This document shows positions 42,801 through 51,673 of a stretch of 55,591 nucleotides of DNA, in pieces. The stretch spans positions 1 through 55,591 of the forward strand of contig CAAEFE010000136.1 in assembly GCA_900755095.1 (NCBI GenBank). The letters are read 5' to 3'. This stretch comes from an uncultured Bacteroides sp. (lineage in GTDB: Bacteria > Bacteroidota > Bacteroidia > Bacteroidales > Bacteroidaceae). The notes beneath the pieces were generated by a model, which was not told the origin of the DNA, searched no databases, and saw nothing but the letters and a program-made list of their open reading frames with translations. The translations under genes and the position numbers were made by a program. The number at the start of each line of letters is the position of its first letter. Position 1 is the first letter of the stretch.

Positions 42801-43191
42801 GTTTACGACGTTCCAGTTCTTGATAACCAGTTACTACTACGTCTCCTAATGTGTGTGATGAAGCTTGAAGTACAATACGATAAGTATCTTTTCCTGTTTG
42901 TAATATGATGTTTTGTTCTTCAAAACCTATATAACTACAATGTAGTCTGGTCACCTTTTCCGGAATGGAAATGGAGAATTTACCATCCATATCAGTGATA
43001 GTACCTAGAGAAGTCTGTGATACTCCGGCTTTTTTCAAATCGTCTGCATTAACATATACAGAAGCACCGATTAGAGGTTCATTGTCTTCACCGGATATGA
43101 CGACTCCGGTGATTGTGCGATTAGCAGCGTTGGCTGTAGCCAACGTGCTAACAAGAAAACATATAAGAACGTATAAATATTTTTTTCTCAT
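39844..43191 (-). CDS. SusC/RagA-type TonB-dependent transporter (second pair)
   Basis: About 1115 residues from the ATG at 43189-43191 (MRKKYLYVLICFL); a second ATG is directly upstream. Signal peptide, then a carboxypeptidase-like domain ('ITGVVISGEDNEPLIGASVYV', about 27-115), the SusC signature 'GDVVVTGYQELERRK', plug ('RIRGTASLNGTQDPLWVLDGIPLEG') and a beta-barrel ending 'SITFNLSLNF'. Unlike the first SusC there is no STN domain, so it is not expected to signal through an anti-sigma. The gene lies between the secreted protease (upstream) and SusD (downstream). Confidence 0.96.
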   Translation of the reverse strand: MRKKYLYVLICFLVSTLATANAANRTITGVVISGEDNEPLIGASVYVNADDLKKAGVSQTSLGTITDMDGKFSISIPEKVTRLHCSYIGFEEQNIILQTGKDTYRIVLQASSHTLGDVVVTGYQELERRKLTAAIAKVDVTDGMVGAAKSIDQALAGQIAGVAVTTTSGAPGAPARIRIRGTASLNGTQDPLWVLDGIPLEGTDIPEINKDNDNDIVNMSQSSIAGLSPNDIESITILKDAAATAIYGARAANGVIVVTTKRGKTGKPVINFNTKLTYTPNLNTSRLNLLNSEEKVDLELQLLKEARFDILWGLTDPIPVFPEKGKVAAIMKQYNLIDIYKEQGWNGLTPEAQNAINKLKTINTDWNDILFRDAFTQEYNFSISGGSEKVTYYNSLGYVKENGNVPGVSMSRFNLTSKTSYQINKILKIGMSIFANRRKNNTFMTDTYGLINPIYYSRIANPYFAPFDEQGNYLYDYDVVRSNETDEKQGFNIFEERANTNKESVTTAINSIFDVQLRFNDQWKVYSQIGVQWDQLSQEEYAGINSYNIRNIRENNKYWKDGVQTYLIPEGGMLKTTNSTTSQLTWKIQGEYKNTFGDIHDIQIMAGSEIRKNWADNQASTGYGYDPKKLTFQNLIFKDEAQANDWNLKTKSYKENAFASFFANGSYTLMNRYTLGGSVRMDGSDLFGVDKKYRFLPIYSVSGLWRLSNESFIRQYKWVDNLALRLSYGLQGNIDKGTSPFLVGKYDNVNILPGYSEENIIINSAPNSKLRWEKTASYNLGIDFSVLNQAINLSVDYYYRKGTDLIGSKALALENGFTNMSINWASMENKGVEINLQTRNITTKNFSWYTTFNFAYNQNKVLKVLTDKSQVTPSLEGYPVGAIFALKTKGINPDTGQIYLENKEGKAVTVEELFRMTSNEDGLGTYQIGPSTEEQRDFYSYVGTSDAPYTGGFLNTFNYRNWELNLNFSYNFGAHVKTTPSYNVSDLDPGRNMNRDILDRWTPENTTGKFPALATYNYNPADYYLFSTRNDIYRSLDIWVKKLSFVRLQNIRLAYRVPSEWLHKLSIGGATVGLEARNLFVISSNYDNYMDPESMGNLYSTPVPKSITFNLSLNF

Positions 43192-43223
43192 CAATATAGA
43201 TTGTTAAAGTGATTGATTTTGTT

Positions 43224-45857
43224 TTATTTGATTCCCAAAGCCGTATTAATACGTAGAATCATATCCTCATAATGATAGCGTGCAGCAGTATCAGAAGTGC
43301 CGAGACGGCTCTGCAACAATTTCTTGATACGTAATAGCTCTCCGCGTTTCACCGAGATAGCATCAGAAATACGGTTGAGCTGACTACCATAGAAGTTAAG
43401 CACACGTGGAGCGCCCATTCGGTCTTCTTGGCGAAGTGCCCGTTGTTCGGCTGCATAACAGCTGCAGAAAGAAGTGGCATGGTCAAGCAGGAAATGCTCA
43501 TTTGCAATCTTCTTGTTGATTTTTACAGCTTCGGGTTCTGCGGCTGCTGTAAGTAATGCATCGAGGAAGTTTTTCTGCAAAGAACGTTCCATTACGTTGG
43601 GGATGCCACCACGTTCGGTAATACCGAAAATGTTTTTATGAAGTCCGTCCATAAGCTCCACTACTGTGAAGGCTTTTTTCCCGTTGACAGACTCATTCTC
43701 TATCATACGCATCAAACGGGTGTTGCCTAGTAAATCCCAAAGGATATAGGCTTGGGCGTTCTTTAAGATTTGCGTAGGAGCATTCTCCTGTTTTCCGATG
43801 GGAGTATTACGAAGTAGATAAGTATATTGTCCTACTTCCGTGTCAAACAGCCATTTAGGATATGTTAATACTTCATCCATCAGAAATTTTAGTGAAGCTT
43901 GTTGTTTCTCTTTCTCAACGAATGTATAAGTCTTGACGCCATCTCCAACAATTGTATTTTCAATGTAGATACCGCCAATATTGGCAAGGACATGATATAA
44001 ATAGTTGTTCCATTGGTTGATTACTGCATAGTAGAGGCGTGATGCTTCTTCATAAGTTTGTCCTTTCTCGCCGGTAGTAGTCCATTGAAGAATTTGCGGA
44101 ACAATACGTTTCAGATTCTCAATGCCAAGTAAAGAAGAACGAACCGGATCATCACCTAAATCTTCGTTCTGTGCACGTGGATCTACCGCATCACGTACAT
44201 CCTGTGCTTCACTATATTTATAAAGACGATCAGTATGTTTGCTCAAAAAATCGAATAAAACATCCTTTTCTTCTTCCGGAGTCTTCTTTCCGTACCAACG
44301 ATAACCATATTCGATAGCAAACATGTCATAAGGACCGATATGCGGAGAAAGAACTTTCACGCCATCTCCTGGTTGTGCGATATAATTGAATCGTGCATAA
44401 TCCATGATAGATGAAGCGGTAGAATTCATTCTGGAAGTGAATGCTTCGGAACGTAATGAATCCGTCGGGAAAGCCCATGATCCCATCATATTGTGACGGA
44501 GTCCCAATGAGTGGCCTACCTCATGACAGGCGACGAATCGAATGGCATCTCCCATCAAAGCATCAGGCAATTGTACATTGCGTGCTTCCGGACACACAGT
44601 TCCGGTCTGGACAGTAATCCATTCACGTACCATAGAAAGCACATTGTGCCACCACATAATATCAGCTTCCAGGATTTCTCCGGAACGGGGATCTAACAGA
44701 GAAGGTCCCATTGCATTTTTCTTTTCCGAAGCAGCATAAGTCAGTACGGAGTAATTGACATCATCCATGTCTACATGCATACTGTCCGTGATTTCTTTGG
44801 CGATAATCGCATTCTTGAAACCAGCCTTTTCAAAGGCAATCTGCCAGTCCTCGATACCTTTCTTAATGTACGAACGCCATTGGTAAGGAGTTGAATTGTC
44901 AATGTAGAAGATAATAGGTTTGGCAGGTTCTACCATCTGACCTTTCAGATAAGCCTCCCGATCTTCCGGTTTGGGTTCCATACGCCAGCGGGTGATATAC
45001 TGTGTCTTATCCGTACGCTGCTGCGCATCACTAAAACTTAATAACGGATTCGTGAAATAACCGACCTTCTGATTGTCGAATCGTCCCATCATCGGCTTCT
45101 CGGGTAATAAGAGAATAGAAGAACTAACTTCCACCGTTACATAAACAGTAGTAGTACCTTCCGTTACCCGGGTAGTCAACTCGGAAGTTGCCACGACATT
45201 GTTTGAAAAGGATTTGATGGATAGAATACGTGATAAATTCTTGATAGCCGAAGTACCCAGATTAATATTGGTAAATACGTTATTGATACTGGTTTCCGTA
45301 CCATCATAAATATCATTCACCTTGATTACTAATGCCGTAGAATCTGCATTGACTGCTTCGATCTTGAATGCGGCAATCAGCGGAGAGATAAAATTATCCT
45401 TTACCGAACGGAAGATAGCGTCCGTTTGGGGGGCCAGAGGTAATGGACGTTGTTGGCGTAACATTAGTTTGCCCGTCGCTTTGTCCCATTCCATGCAAAC
45501 CATCTGGTTTTCATAGTTTACTCCGCGGTTTACACCCGCATCATTAAGTTCGGTAGGAACTCGTTGCAGCTTATTGACAACTAATAAGTCACGTCCCAAA
45601 AGTGAGGTGGGAATTTCAAAATAATAATCATTCTTCTTTTGATGTACAGCAAACATCCCTTTGGTCGTTTTACTGTCTTCCACTAATTTCTCGTAGTCGC
45701 TTTTACTCTTCTCTTCTTTCTCTTCTGGTTTTTTCTTTTTCTTTTTAAACCAACTCAGATTTTCTGTAGCGGGGGTAGTTGCAAATGCCGAGAGCGCTTC
45801 TCCACTCAGCAATATACATGCAATGACCGCTGCCATTACTTTTACATACATTCTCAT
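43224..45857 (-). CDS. Secreted zinc-dependent metalloprotease (metzincin type, DUF5117/DUF5118)
   Basis: An 877-residue exported protein with a signal peptide (about 1-27). It is followed by a Lys-rich stretch (KKKKKPEEKEEKSK), DUF5118/DUF5117-like domains and a catalytic region near residues 440-500. The extended zinc motif is HEVGHSLGLRHN (three His and Glu), and 'SSIMDYARFNY' supplies the Met-turn of metzincins. The C-terminal about 350 residues are DUF4953-like helices. It probably digests proteins outside the cell or in the periplasm to feed the SusC/SusD pair encoded 32 nt downstream. It is the first gene of that operon. Confidence 0.92.
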   Translation of the reverse strand: MRMYVKVMAAVIACILLSGEALSAFATTPATENLSWFKKKKKKPEEKEEKSKSDYEKLVEDSKTTKGMFAVHQKKNDYYFEIPTSLLGRDLLVVNKLQRVPTELNDAGVNRGVNYENQMVCMEWDKATGKLMLRQQRPLPLAPQTDAIFRSVKDNFISPLIAAFKIEAVNADSTALVIKVNDIYDGTETSINNVFTNINLGTSAIKNLSRILSIKSFSNNVVATSELTTRVTEGTTTVYVTVEVSSSILLLPEKPMMGRFDNQKVGYFTNPLLSFSDAQQRTDKTQYITRWRMEPKPEDREAYLKGQMVEPAKPIIFYIDNSTPYQWRSYIKKGIEDWQIAFEKAGFKNAIIAKEITDSMHVDMDDVNYSVLTYAASEKKNAMGPSLLDPRSGEILEADIMWWHNVLSMVREWITVQTGTVCPEARNVQLPDALMGDAIRFVACHEVGHSLGLRHNMMGSWAFPTDSLRSEAFTSRMNSTASSIMDYARFNYIAQPGDGVKVLSPHIGPYDMFAIEYGYRWYGKKTPEEEKDVLFDFLSKHTDRLYKYSEAQDVRDAVDPRAQNEDLGDDPVRSSLLGIENLKRIVPQILQWTTTGEKGQTYEEASRLYYAVINQWNNYLYHVLANIGGIYIENTIVGDGVKTYTFVEKEKQQASLKFLMDEVLTYPKWLFDTEVGQYTYLLRNTPIGKQENAPTQILKNAQAYILWDLLGNTRLMRMIENESVNGKKAFTVVELMDGLHKNIFGITERGGIPNVMERSLQKNFLDALLTAAAEPEAVKINKKIANEHFLLDHATSFCSCYAAEQRALRQEDRMGAPRVLNFYGSQLNRISDAISVKRGELLRIKKLLQSRLGTSDTAARYHYEDMILRINTALGIK

Positions 45858-45895
45858 TGAGTTTCTAACTTTTAATTATAATTAAAAAACGGCTA

Positions 45896-45903
45896 CAAAA
45901 GTA
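45896..45903 (-). promoter_or_regulatory. -7 box for the protease-SusC-SusD operon
   Basis: On the minus strand TACTTTTG matches TAnnTTTG, 38 nt before the ATG at 45857. No clear -33 element is seen. Confidence 0.45.
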
Positions 45904-46052
45904 CTAATATAAATAACATAATGACTACTAATTTGCAATGAATATAACATTAAAAAGAAATATTAACTAGTATCTACGGTCATCATTCTCCTCGGATATT
46001 TCATAGTTTAGTGGGAATAGTGTACATTTGCGGGAGTAAAAAAGTGAACGGA

Positions 46053-47708
46053 ATGATGAGACGATATATCACTGCTTTGATGCTGGCTTGCTGCATCGGA
46101 GGGTATGGACAAGAGAAGAAGCAAGTAACCTTTGTACCTCCTTTTGACTTTCCTCTTACATTGAGTGGGAACTTTGGAGAAATCCGCTCCAATCACTTCC
46201 ACGGCGGACTGGATTTTAAGACAGGCGGAGTTATCGGTAAACCCGTTCGTGCTCTCGCTGATGGCTATATTTCGCGTATTCGCGTCACGAATGGTTCGGG
46301 ATATGTACTTGATGTCTGTTATCACAATGGCTATTCAACGATCAACCGCCATTTGAGTGGTTTTGTTTCTCCCATTGCCGAAAGGGTGGAGAAACTTCAA
46401 TATGAAGAAGAAAGCTGGGAAGTAGAGATTGTTCCCGAACCGGGAGAATATCCGGTAAAAGGAGGCCAGCAGATCGCATGGAGCGGAAACACCGGATATT
46501 CGTTCGGTCCGCATCTTCACCTGGATGTATTTGAAACGGAATCGGGAGATTATATTGACCCTATGCCTTTCTTTCAATCGAAAATAAAAGATACGCGTGC
46601 TCCGAAAGCGGATGGCATTCTATTTTTTCCACAACTGGGTAAAGGAGTAGTGGATGGAAAGCAAGAGAATAAAATCATCCTTCCTAATAGTGAGCGTCCG
46701 GTGGAAGCATGGGGAGTGATAGGTGTGGGGATCAAAGCATACGATTACATGGATGGAGTGAATAACCATTATGGAGTTTATTCAGTTGTGCTTACGGTAG
46801 ATGGCAATGAAATATTTCGTAGCACCGTAGATCGTTTCTCGCAGGAAGAGAACCGGATGATTAATTCCTGGACTTACGGGCAATATATGAAATCTTTCAT
46901 TGATCCGGGCAACACTTTGCGTCTGCTAAAAGCATCGAATGATAACCGTGGCTTGGTGACGATTGATGAGGAACGGGACTATCAGTTCTTATATACATTA
47001 AAAGATGCTTTCGGAAACACTTCCAAATATAGTTTCACCGTACGGGGTCGGAAACAGCCGATTGAACCGTTGAATCATCGGGAGAAATATTATTTTACCT
47101 GGAATAAGACTAATTATCTGCAAGAACCGGGATTGAACTTGGTTGTTCCGAAAGGAATGTTGTATGATGATGTTCCCCTCAATTATCAGGTGAAGGCGGA
47201 TAGTGGTGCCGTTGCTTTTACTTATCAACTGAATGATAAGGCGGTTCCGCTGCATGCAGCTTGTGAACTGTGTATCGGGTTGCGTAGAAAACCAATTGCC
47301 GATACGACGAAATATTATGTGGCCCGCATAACTCCAAAAGGAGGAAAGTACAGCGTAGGCGGAAAGTATGAAGACGGATACATGAAAGCATCTATCCGGG
47401 AGTTGGGAACTTACACTGTTGCCATCGATACCATCCCGCCGGAGATTATCCCTGTCAACAAGAATCAGTGGGGAAGAAACGGAAAAATTGTCTATCGTTT
47501 GAAAGATCAGGGCGCGGGAATTGCTTCCTATCGTGGAACGATTGACGGAAAGTATGCGCTTTTCGGACGTCCCAATATTGTGAAATCATACTGGGAATGT
47601 ACGTTGGACCCCAAACGCGTAAAGAAAGGAGGCAAGCATACTGTTGAATTTACAGTGACCGACTATTGTGGGAATGAAACAGTGGCCCGTGAAAGCTTTA
47701 TTTGGTAA
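46053..47708 (+). CDS. M23 family metallopeptidase (secreted)
   Basis: 551 residues from the ATG pair at 46053/46056 (MMRRYITALMLACCIGGYGQ, signal peptide); the frame opens at 46011, but the upstream residues do not fit a signal. The LytM/M23 domain (about 25-190) has zinc ligands in 'NHFHGGLDFKTGG' and 'GPHLHLDVFE'. The rest is beta-rich ('VARITPKGGKYSVGGKYEDGYM'). M23 enzymes cleave peptidoglycan cross-links or other peptides in the periplasm. The C69 dipeptidase gene begins 28 nt downstream. Confidence 0.9.
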   Translation: MMRRYITALMLACCIGGYGQEKKQVTFVPPFDFPLTLSGNFGEIRSNHFHGGLDFKTGGVIGKPVRALADGYISRIRVTNGSGYVLDVCYHNGYSTINRHLSGFVSPIAERVEKLQYEEESWEVEIVPEPGEYPVKGGQQIAWSGNTGYSFGPHLHLDVFETESGDYIDPMPFFQSKIKDTRAPKADGILFFPQLGKGVVDGKQENKIILPNSERPVEAWGVIGVGIKAYDYMDGVNNHYGVYSVVLTVDGNEIFRSTVDRFSQEENRMINSWTYGQYMKSFIDPGNTLRLLKASNDNRGLVTIDEERDYQFLYTLKDAFGNTSKYSFTVRGRKQPIEPLNHREKYYFTWNKTNYLQEPGLNLVVPKGMLYDDVPLNYQVKADSGAVAFTYQLNDKAVPLHAACELCIGLRRKPIADTTKYYVARITPKGGKYSVGGKYEDGYMKASIRELGTYTVAIDTIPPEIIPVNKNQWGRNGKIVYRLKDQGAGIASYRGTIDGKYALFGRPNIVKSYWECTLDPKRVKKGGKHTVEFTVTDYCGNETVARESFIW

Positions 47709-47736
47709 ATTATTAAAAGTGAATCATATATTTATT

Positions 47737-49380
47737 ATGAAGAGAAGAATTATTCTTTGTGCCGCCGTATTGATGGCGGCTGTGGCGAACACCTTCGCCT
47801 GCACCAACCTGATTGTCGGAAAAAATGCGTCTGCCGATGGCTCGACGATTGTTTCCTATTCTGCCGACTCGTACGGCTTATTCGGAGAACTTTATCATTA
47901 TCCGGCTGCTACCTATCCAAAAGGTACGATGCTGAAAGTTTATGAATGGGATACCGGCAAGTATCTGGGAGAAATAGAGCAGGCACGCCAGACTTACAAT
48001 GTAGTCGGTAATATGAATGAATATCAGGTTACCATTGGTGAGACAACTTTCGGCGGACGTCCGGAATTGGCCGATTCTACAGGGATTATCGATTACGGAA
48101 GTCTGATTTATATCGGTTTGCAACGTTCGCGCACTGCCCGTGAAGCAATTAAGATCATGACCGACTTAGTGCAGCAATACGGCTATTATAGCGAAGGAGA
48201 ATCCTTTACTATTGCCGATCCGAACGAAATATGGATTATGGAAATGATTGGTAAAGGTCCCGGCATCCGTGGAGCAGTTTGGGTAGCTGTACGTGTGCCC
48301 GATGATTGCATTTCGGCCCATGCCAACCAGTCACGTATCCACCAGTTTGATATGAACGACAAGGAAAACTGCATGTACTCTCCGGATGTCGTTTCTTTTG
48401 CCCGTGAGAAGGGATATTTTAATGGAGTAAACAAAGACTTTAGCTTCTCATTAGCCTATGCGCCTCTTGATTTTGGTGCCCGCCGTTTCTGTGAGGCTCG
48501 TGTGTGGAGCTATTTTAATAAGTTCACAGATAACGGAAAAGATTATCTTCCTTACATTGAGGGAAAGACCAATACGCCGATGCCTCTTTTTGTGAAACCG
48601 AAACATAAGTTATCCGTGCAAGATGTGAAAGATATGATGCGCGACCATTATGAAGGAACGCCCCTTGACATCTCCAATGATTTTGGAGCCGGACCTTATA
48701 AGACACCTTACCGTCTTTCTCCTCTGAACTTCAAGGTAGATGGCCAGGAATATTTCAACGAACGTCCGATTTCCACTCAACAAAGCGGGTTTGTATTTGT
48801 TGCACAAATGCGGGCTCATAAGCCGGACCCGATAGGCGGTGTACTTTGGTTTGGTGTGGATGATGCGAACATGGCTGTATTTACCCCGGTTTATTGTTGT
48901 GCTACTAAAGTGCCGGTATGTTATACCCGTGTAGATGGGGCCGATTATATTACTTTCTCCTGGAATTCTGCTTTCTGGATTTTCAACTGGGTATCTAATA
49001 TGGTCTATCCGCGTTATGATTTGATGATCGGTGATGTACGGGAAGCGCAGAAAGAAATGGAAACTACTTTCAACAATGCACAGGAAGGCATTGAAGAAAT
49101 GGCTGCCAAACTGCTGGCAAAAGATAAGAACGCAGCGGTTGACTTTCTGACAAACTATACAAATATGACCGCACAGAGCACTTTCGATACTTGGAAACAA
49201 TTGGGTACATTCTTGATTGTGAAGTACAATGATGGAGTGGTGAAACGTGTTAAAGACGGTCAGTTTGAGCGTAATTCTATTGGACAACCTGCCGGAGTGA
49301 TGCGTCCCGGATATCCGAAAGAATTCTTGCAGGAATATGTCAAGCAGACTGGTGACAGATATAAAGTGCCACAAGAATAG
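47737..49380 (+). CDS. C69 family dipeptidase (secreted)
   Basis: 547 residues from the ATG at 47737 (MKRRIILCAAVLMAAVANTFACTNLIVGK); the longer frame from 47668 overlaps the previous gene. The signal peptide probably ends just before Cys ('FA|CTNLIVGKNASADGS'), which becomes the N-terminal nucleophile of this Ntn-hydrolase family (PepD-like). Motifs 'SYSADSYG', 'TIGETTFGGRPEL' and 'WIMEMIGKGPGIRGAVWVAVRVPD' fit. It acts on dipeptides, probably in the periplasm. It lies 28 nt after the M23 peptidase, suggesting joint peptide processing. Confidence 0.92.
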   Translation: MKRRIILCAAVLMAAVANTFACTNLIVGKNASADGSTIVSYSADSYGLFGELYHYPAATYPKGTMLKVYEWDTGKYLGEIEQARQTYNVVGNMNEYQVTIGETTFGGRPELADSTGIIDYGSLIYIGLQRSRTAREAIKIMTDLVQQYGYYSEGESFTIADPNEIWIMEMIGKGPGIRGAVWVAVRVPDDCISAHANQSRIHQFDMNDKENCMYSPDVVSFAREKGYFNGVNKDFSFSLAYAPLDFGARRFCEARVWSYFNKFTDNGKDYLPYIEGKTNTPMPLFVKPKHKLSVQDVKDMMRDHYEGTPLDISNDFGAGPYKTPYRLSPLNFKVDGQEYFNERPISTQQSGFVFVAQMRAHKPDPIGGVLWFGVDDANMAVFTPVYCCATKVPVCYTRVDGADYITFSWNSAFWIFNWVSNMVYPRYDLMIGDVREAQKEMETTFNNAQEGIEEMAAKLLAKDKNAAVDFLTNYTNMTAQSTFDTWKQLGTFLIVKYNDGVVKRVKDGQFERNSIGQPAGVMRPGYPKEFLQEYVKQTGDRYKVPQE

Positions 49381-49477
49381 ATATTAAGTATGAGATATTA
49401 GGTATTAAGTATATCGCTTTTTAATTCTTAATTCTCAAATTTCAATTAAAAGAATAGGAATTATAAACTTATTATTT

Positions 49478-49485
49478 TACATTTG
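49478..49485 (+). promoter_or_regulatory. -7 box upstream of the phosphohexomutase
   Basis: TACATTTG matches TAnnTTTG, 54 nt before the ATG at 49540. Confidence 0.5.
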
Positions 49486-49539
49486 TGTGCTCAAGAAATT
49501 GATAATAAATAATTCATTAACCAATAAATAACAATCGAA

Positions 49540-51285
49540 ATGGAAAATCAGGAACTTATTAAACAGGTCACTGAAAAAGCCGAAAAATGGCTAACCCCGG
49601 CTTATGATGCTGAAACCCAGGCTGAAGTGAAGCGTATGTTGGAAAACGATGATAAAACCGAACTAATTGAAGCTTTCTACAAAGATCTTGAATTTGGTAC
49701 TGGTGGTCTGCGTGGTATTATGGGTGTAGGTAGCAATCGTATGAATATCTATACGGTAGGTGCTGCCACTCAAGGACTTTCCAACTATCTGAAAAAGAAC
49801 TTCAAAGACCTGCCGCAGATTTCTGTAGTAGTAGGTCACGATTGCCGCAACAACAGCCGTTTGTTTGCGGAAACTTCTGCTAATATTTTCTCTGCCAATG
49901 GTATTAAAGTATATCTGTTTGACGACATGCGTCCGACACCGGAAATGTCTTTCGCCATCCGTCACCTCGGTTGCCAGAGCGGTATCATTCTGACTGCTTC
50001 TCACAATCCGAAGGAATACAACGGTTACAAGGCATATTGGGACGATGGTGCACAGGTATTGGCTCCACACGATAAAGGTATCATCGACGAAGTGAATGCA
50101 ATTGCTTCTGCTGCCGATATTAAATTCCAGGGAAATCCGGATTTGATTCAGATTATCGGTGAAGACATCGATAAGATTTATCTGGATATGGTGAAAACTG
50201 TTTCTATTGATCCGGCAGCTATCGCCCGTCACAAAGATATGAAGATTGTCTATACTCCGATTCATGGTACAGGTATGATGTTGATTCCTCGTGCATTGAA
50301 AATGTGGGGATTCGAAAACGTATTTACTGTGCCCGAACAGATGATTAAGGACGGTAACTTCCCGACTGTCGTATCTCCGAACCCGGAAAACGCGGAAGCT
50401 CTTTCTATGGCTGTAAACCTTGCCAAAGAAATTGATGCTGACCTCGTTATGGCTTCCGACCCGGATGCTGACCGTGTGGGTATTGCTTGCAAGGATGATA
50501 AAGGCGAATGGGTACTGATTAACGGTAATCAGACTTGTATGATGTACCTTTATTATATTCTGACACAGTACAAACAACTGGGTAAGATTAAAGGTGGCGA
50601 GTTCTGTGTGAAGACAATCGTAACAACTGAACTAATCAAGAAAATAGCAGATAAGAACAATATCGAAATGCTTGACTGCTACACCGGATTTAAATGGATT
50701 GCCCGTGAAATCCGTCTGCGTGAAGGCAAACAGAAATATATAGGTGGTGGTGAAGAAAGCTACGGATTCCTTGCCGAAGATTTCGTTCGCGATAAAGATG
50801 CCGTATCAGCTTGCTGTTTGATTGCTGAAGTTGCTGCATGGGCAAAAGATAATGGTAAATCCTTGTATCAGTTGTTGCTGGATATCTACGTAGAATACGG
50901 ATTCTCTAAAGAGTTTACTGTAAACGTAGTGAAACCGGGTAAGAGCGGTGCAGAAGAAATCAAAGCTATGATGGAGAACTTCCGTGCCAATCCTCCGAAA
51001 GAATTGGGTGGCTCTAAAGTGATCTTAAGCAAAGATTATAAGACACTGAAACAGACAGATGATAAAGGTAACGTAACTGCAATCGATATGCCGGAACCAT
51101 CTAACGTACTTCAATATTTCACTGAAGACGGTAGCAAAGTTTCCGTTCGTCCTTCAGGTACAGAACCTAAGATTAAGTTCTATATGGAAGTTCAGGGTGA
51201 AATGGGTTGCCGCAATTGTTATGCTTCTGCCGAATCTGCCGCAATGGAAAAGATTGAAGCAGTGAAGAAATCATTGGGTATCTGA
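49540..51285 (+). CDS. Phosphoglucomutase/phosphomannomutase (phospho-sugar mutase)
   Basis: A 581-residue alpha-D-phosphohexomutase that interconverts hexose 1- and 6-phosphates. All four loops are visible: catalytic phosphoserine loop 'ILTASHNPKEYNGYKAYW', metal loop 'DPDADRVG', sugar-binding 'GGGEESYGFL' and phosphate-binding 'RPSGTEPKIKFY'. Length matches the longer PGM2/PgcA-type group. It is monocistronic with a -7 box upstream and a strong terminator downstream. Which hexose it prefers cannot be decided here. Confidence 0.95.
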   Translation: MENQELIKQVTEKAEKWLTPAYDAETQAEVKRMLENDDKTELIEAFYKDLEFGTGGLRGIMGVGSNRMNIYTVGAATQGLSNYLKKNFKDLPQISVVVGHDCRNNSRLFAETSANIFSANGIKVYLFDDMRPTPEMSFAIRHLGCQSGIILTASHNPKEYNGYKAYWDDGAQVLAPHDKGIIDEVNAIASAADIKFQGNPDLIQIIGEDIDKIYLDMVKTVSIDPAAIARHKDMKIVYTPIHGTGMMLIPRALKMWGFENVFTVPEQMIKDGNFPTVVSPNPENAEALSMAVNLAKEIDADLVMASDPDADRVGIACKDDKGEWVLINGNQTCMMYLYYILTQYKQLGKIKGGEFCVKTIVTTELIKKIADKNNIEMLDCYTGFKWIAREIRLREGKQKYIGGGEESYGFLAEDFVRDKDAVSACCLIAEVAAWAKDNGKSLYQLLLDIYVEYGFSKEFTVNVVKPGKSGAEEIKAMMENFRANPPKELGGSKVILSKDYKTLKQTDDKGNVTAIDMPEPSNVLQYFTEDGSKVSVRPSGTEPKIKFYMEVQGEMGCRNCYASAESAAMEKIEAVKKSLGI

Positions 51286-51337
51286 TTTTGTTTCTTCTGA
51301 AATTTCAGATATAGATAACGAAAGATAAAAAATAAAT

Positions 51338-51382
51338 AGCGCCTCCATGGTCTTTTCGAAGATTATGGAGGCGCTTCTTTTT
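51338..51382 (+). terminator. Rho-independent terminator after the phosphohexomutase
   Basis: A perfect 11-bp stem AGCGCCTCCAT / ATGGAGGCGCT (51338-51348 with 51365-51375), followed by TCTTTTTC. Confidence 0.85.
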
Positions 51383-51673
51383 CTCTATACATAGCTCTGA
51401 TTCTGCCTATTTTCGGGCTTTTTCCCCAACTTGGCACAGTTCTTTCATTTCCTTTGCATTCTTTAAGTCCACTTGCTAATCCTTCTTGCGAGAATCTTGT
51501 TGTATTGACATCATCTCAATTTCAACCCGCAGGCTGCGGATACACATGTTTTGTTGATGCTTTAGAGTGATACGTTCAGTTTCATATTCGTAAGTTGTTC
51601 GTTTGTAGTTATGTGTATTTCGTGGCCTGCTTTCTTAGTCTATTTTTCAGTCAGTGCTATTTCTTTTTTTCTG
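51383..51673. other. Non-coding stretch with no clear feature
   Basis: About 290 nt between the phosphohexomutase terminator and the DUF418 gene stop. The minus strand has one short open stretch (about 51479-51630) containing 'TYEYETERITLKHQQNM', but there is no good start and no family match. It may be a decayed gene fragment or chance. I see no RNA or repeat here. Confidence 0.5.

Noticed and set aside
48610..49374. A 254-residue antisense ORF inside the C69 dipeptidase gene
   Set aside because: It is a shadow of a confidently assigned gene, with no start context or family features.
49663..50577. A 304-residue antisense ORF inside the phosphohexomutase gene
   Set aside because: It is a codon-bias shadow of a highly conserved gene with all catalytic loops on the other strand.
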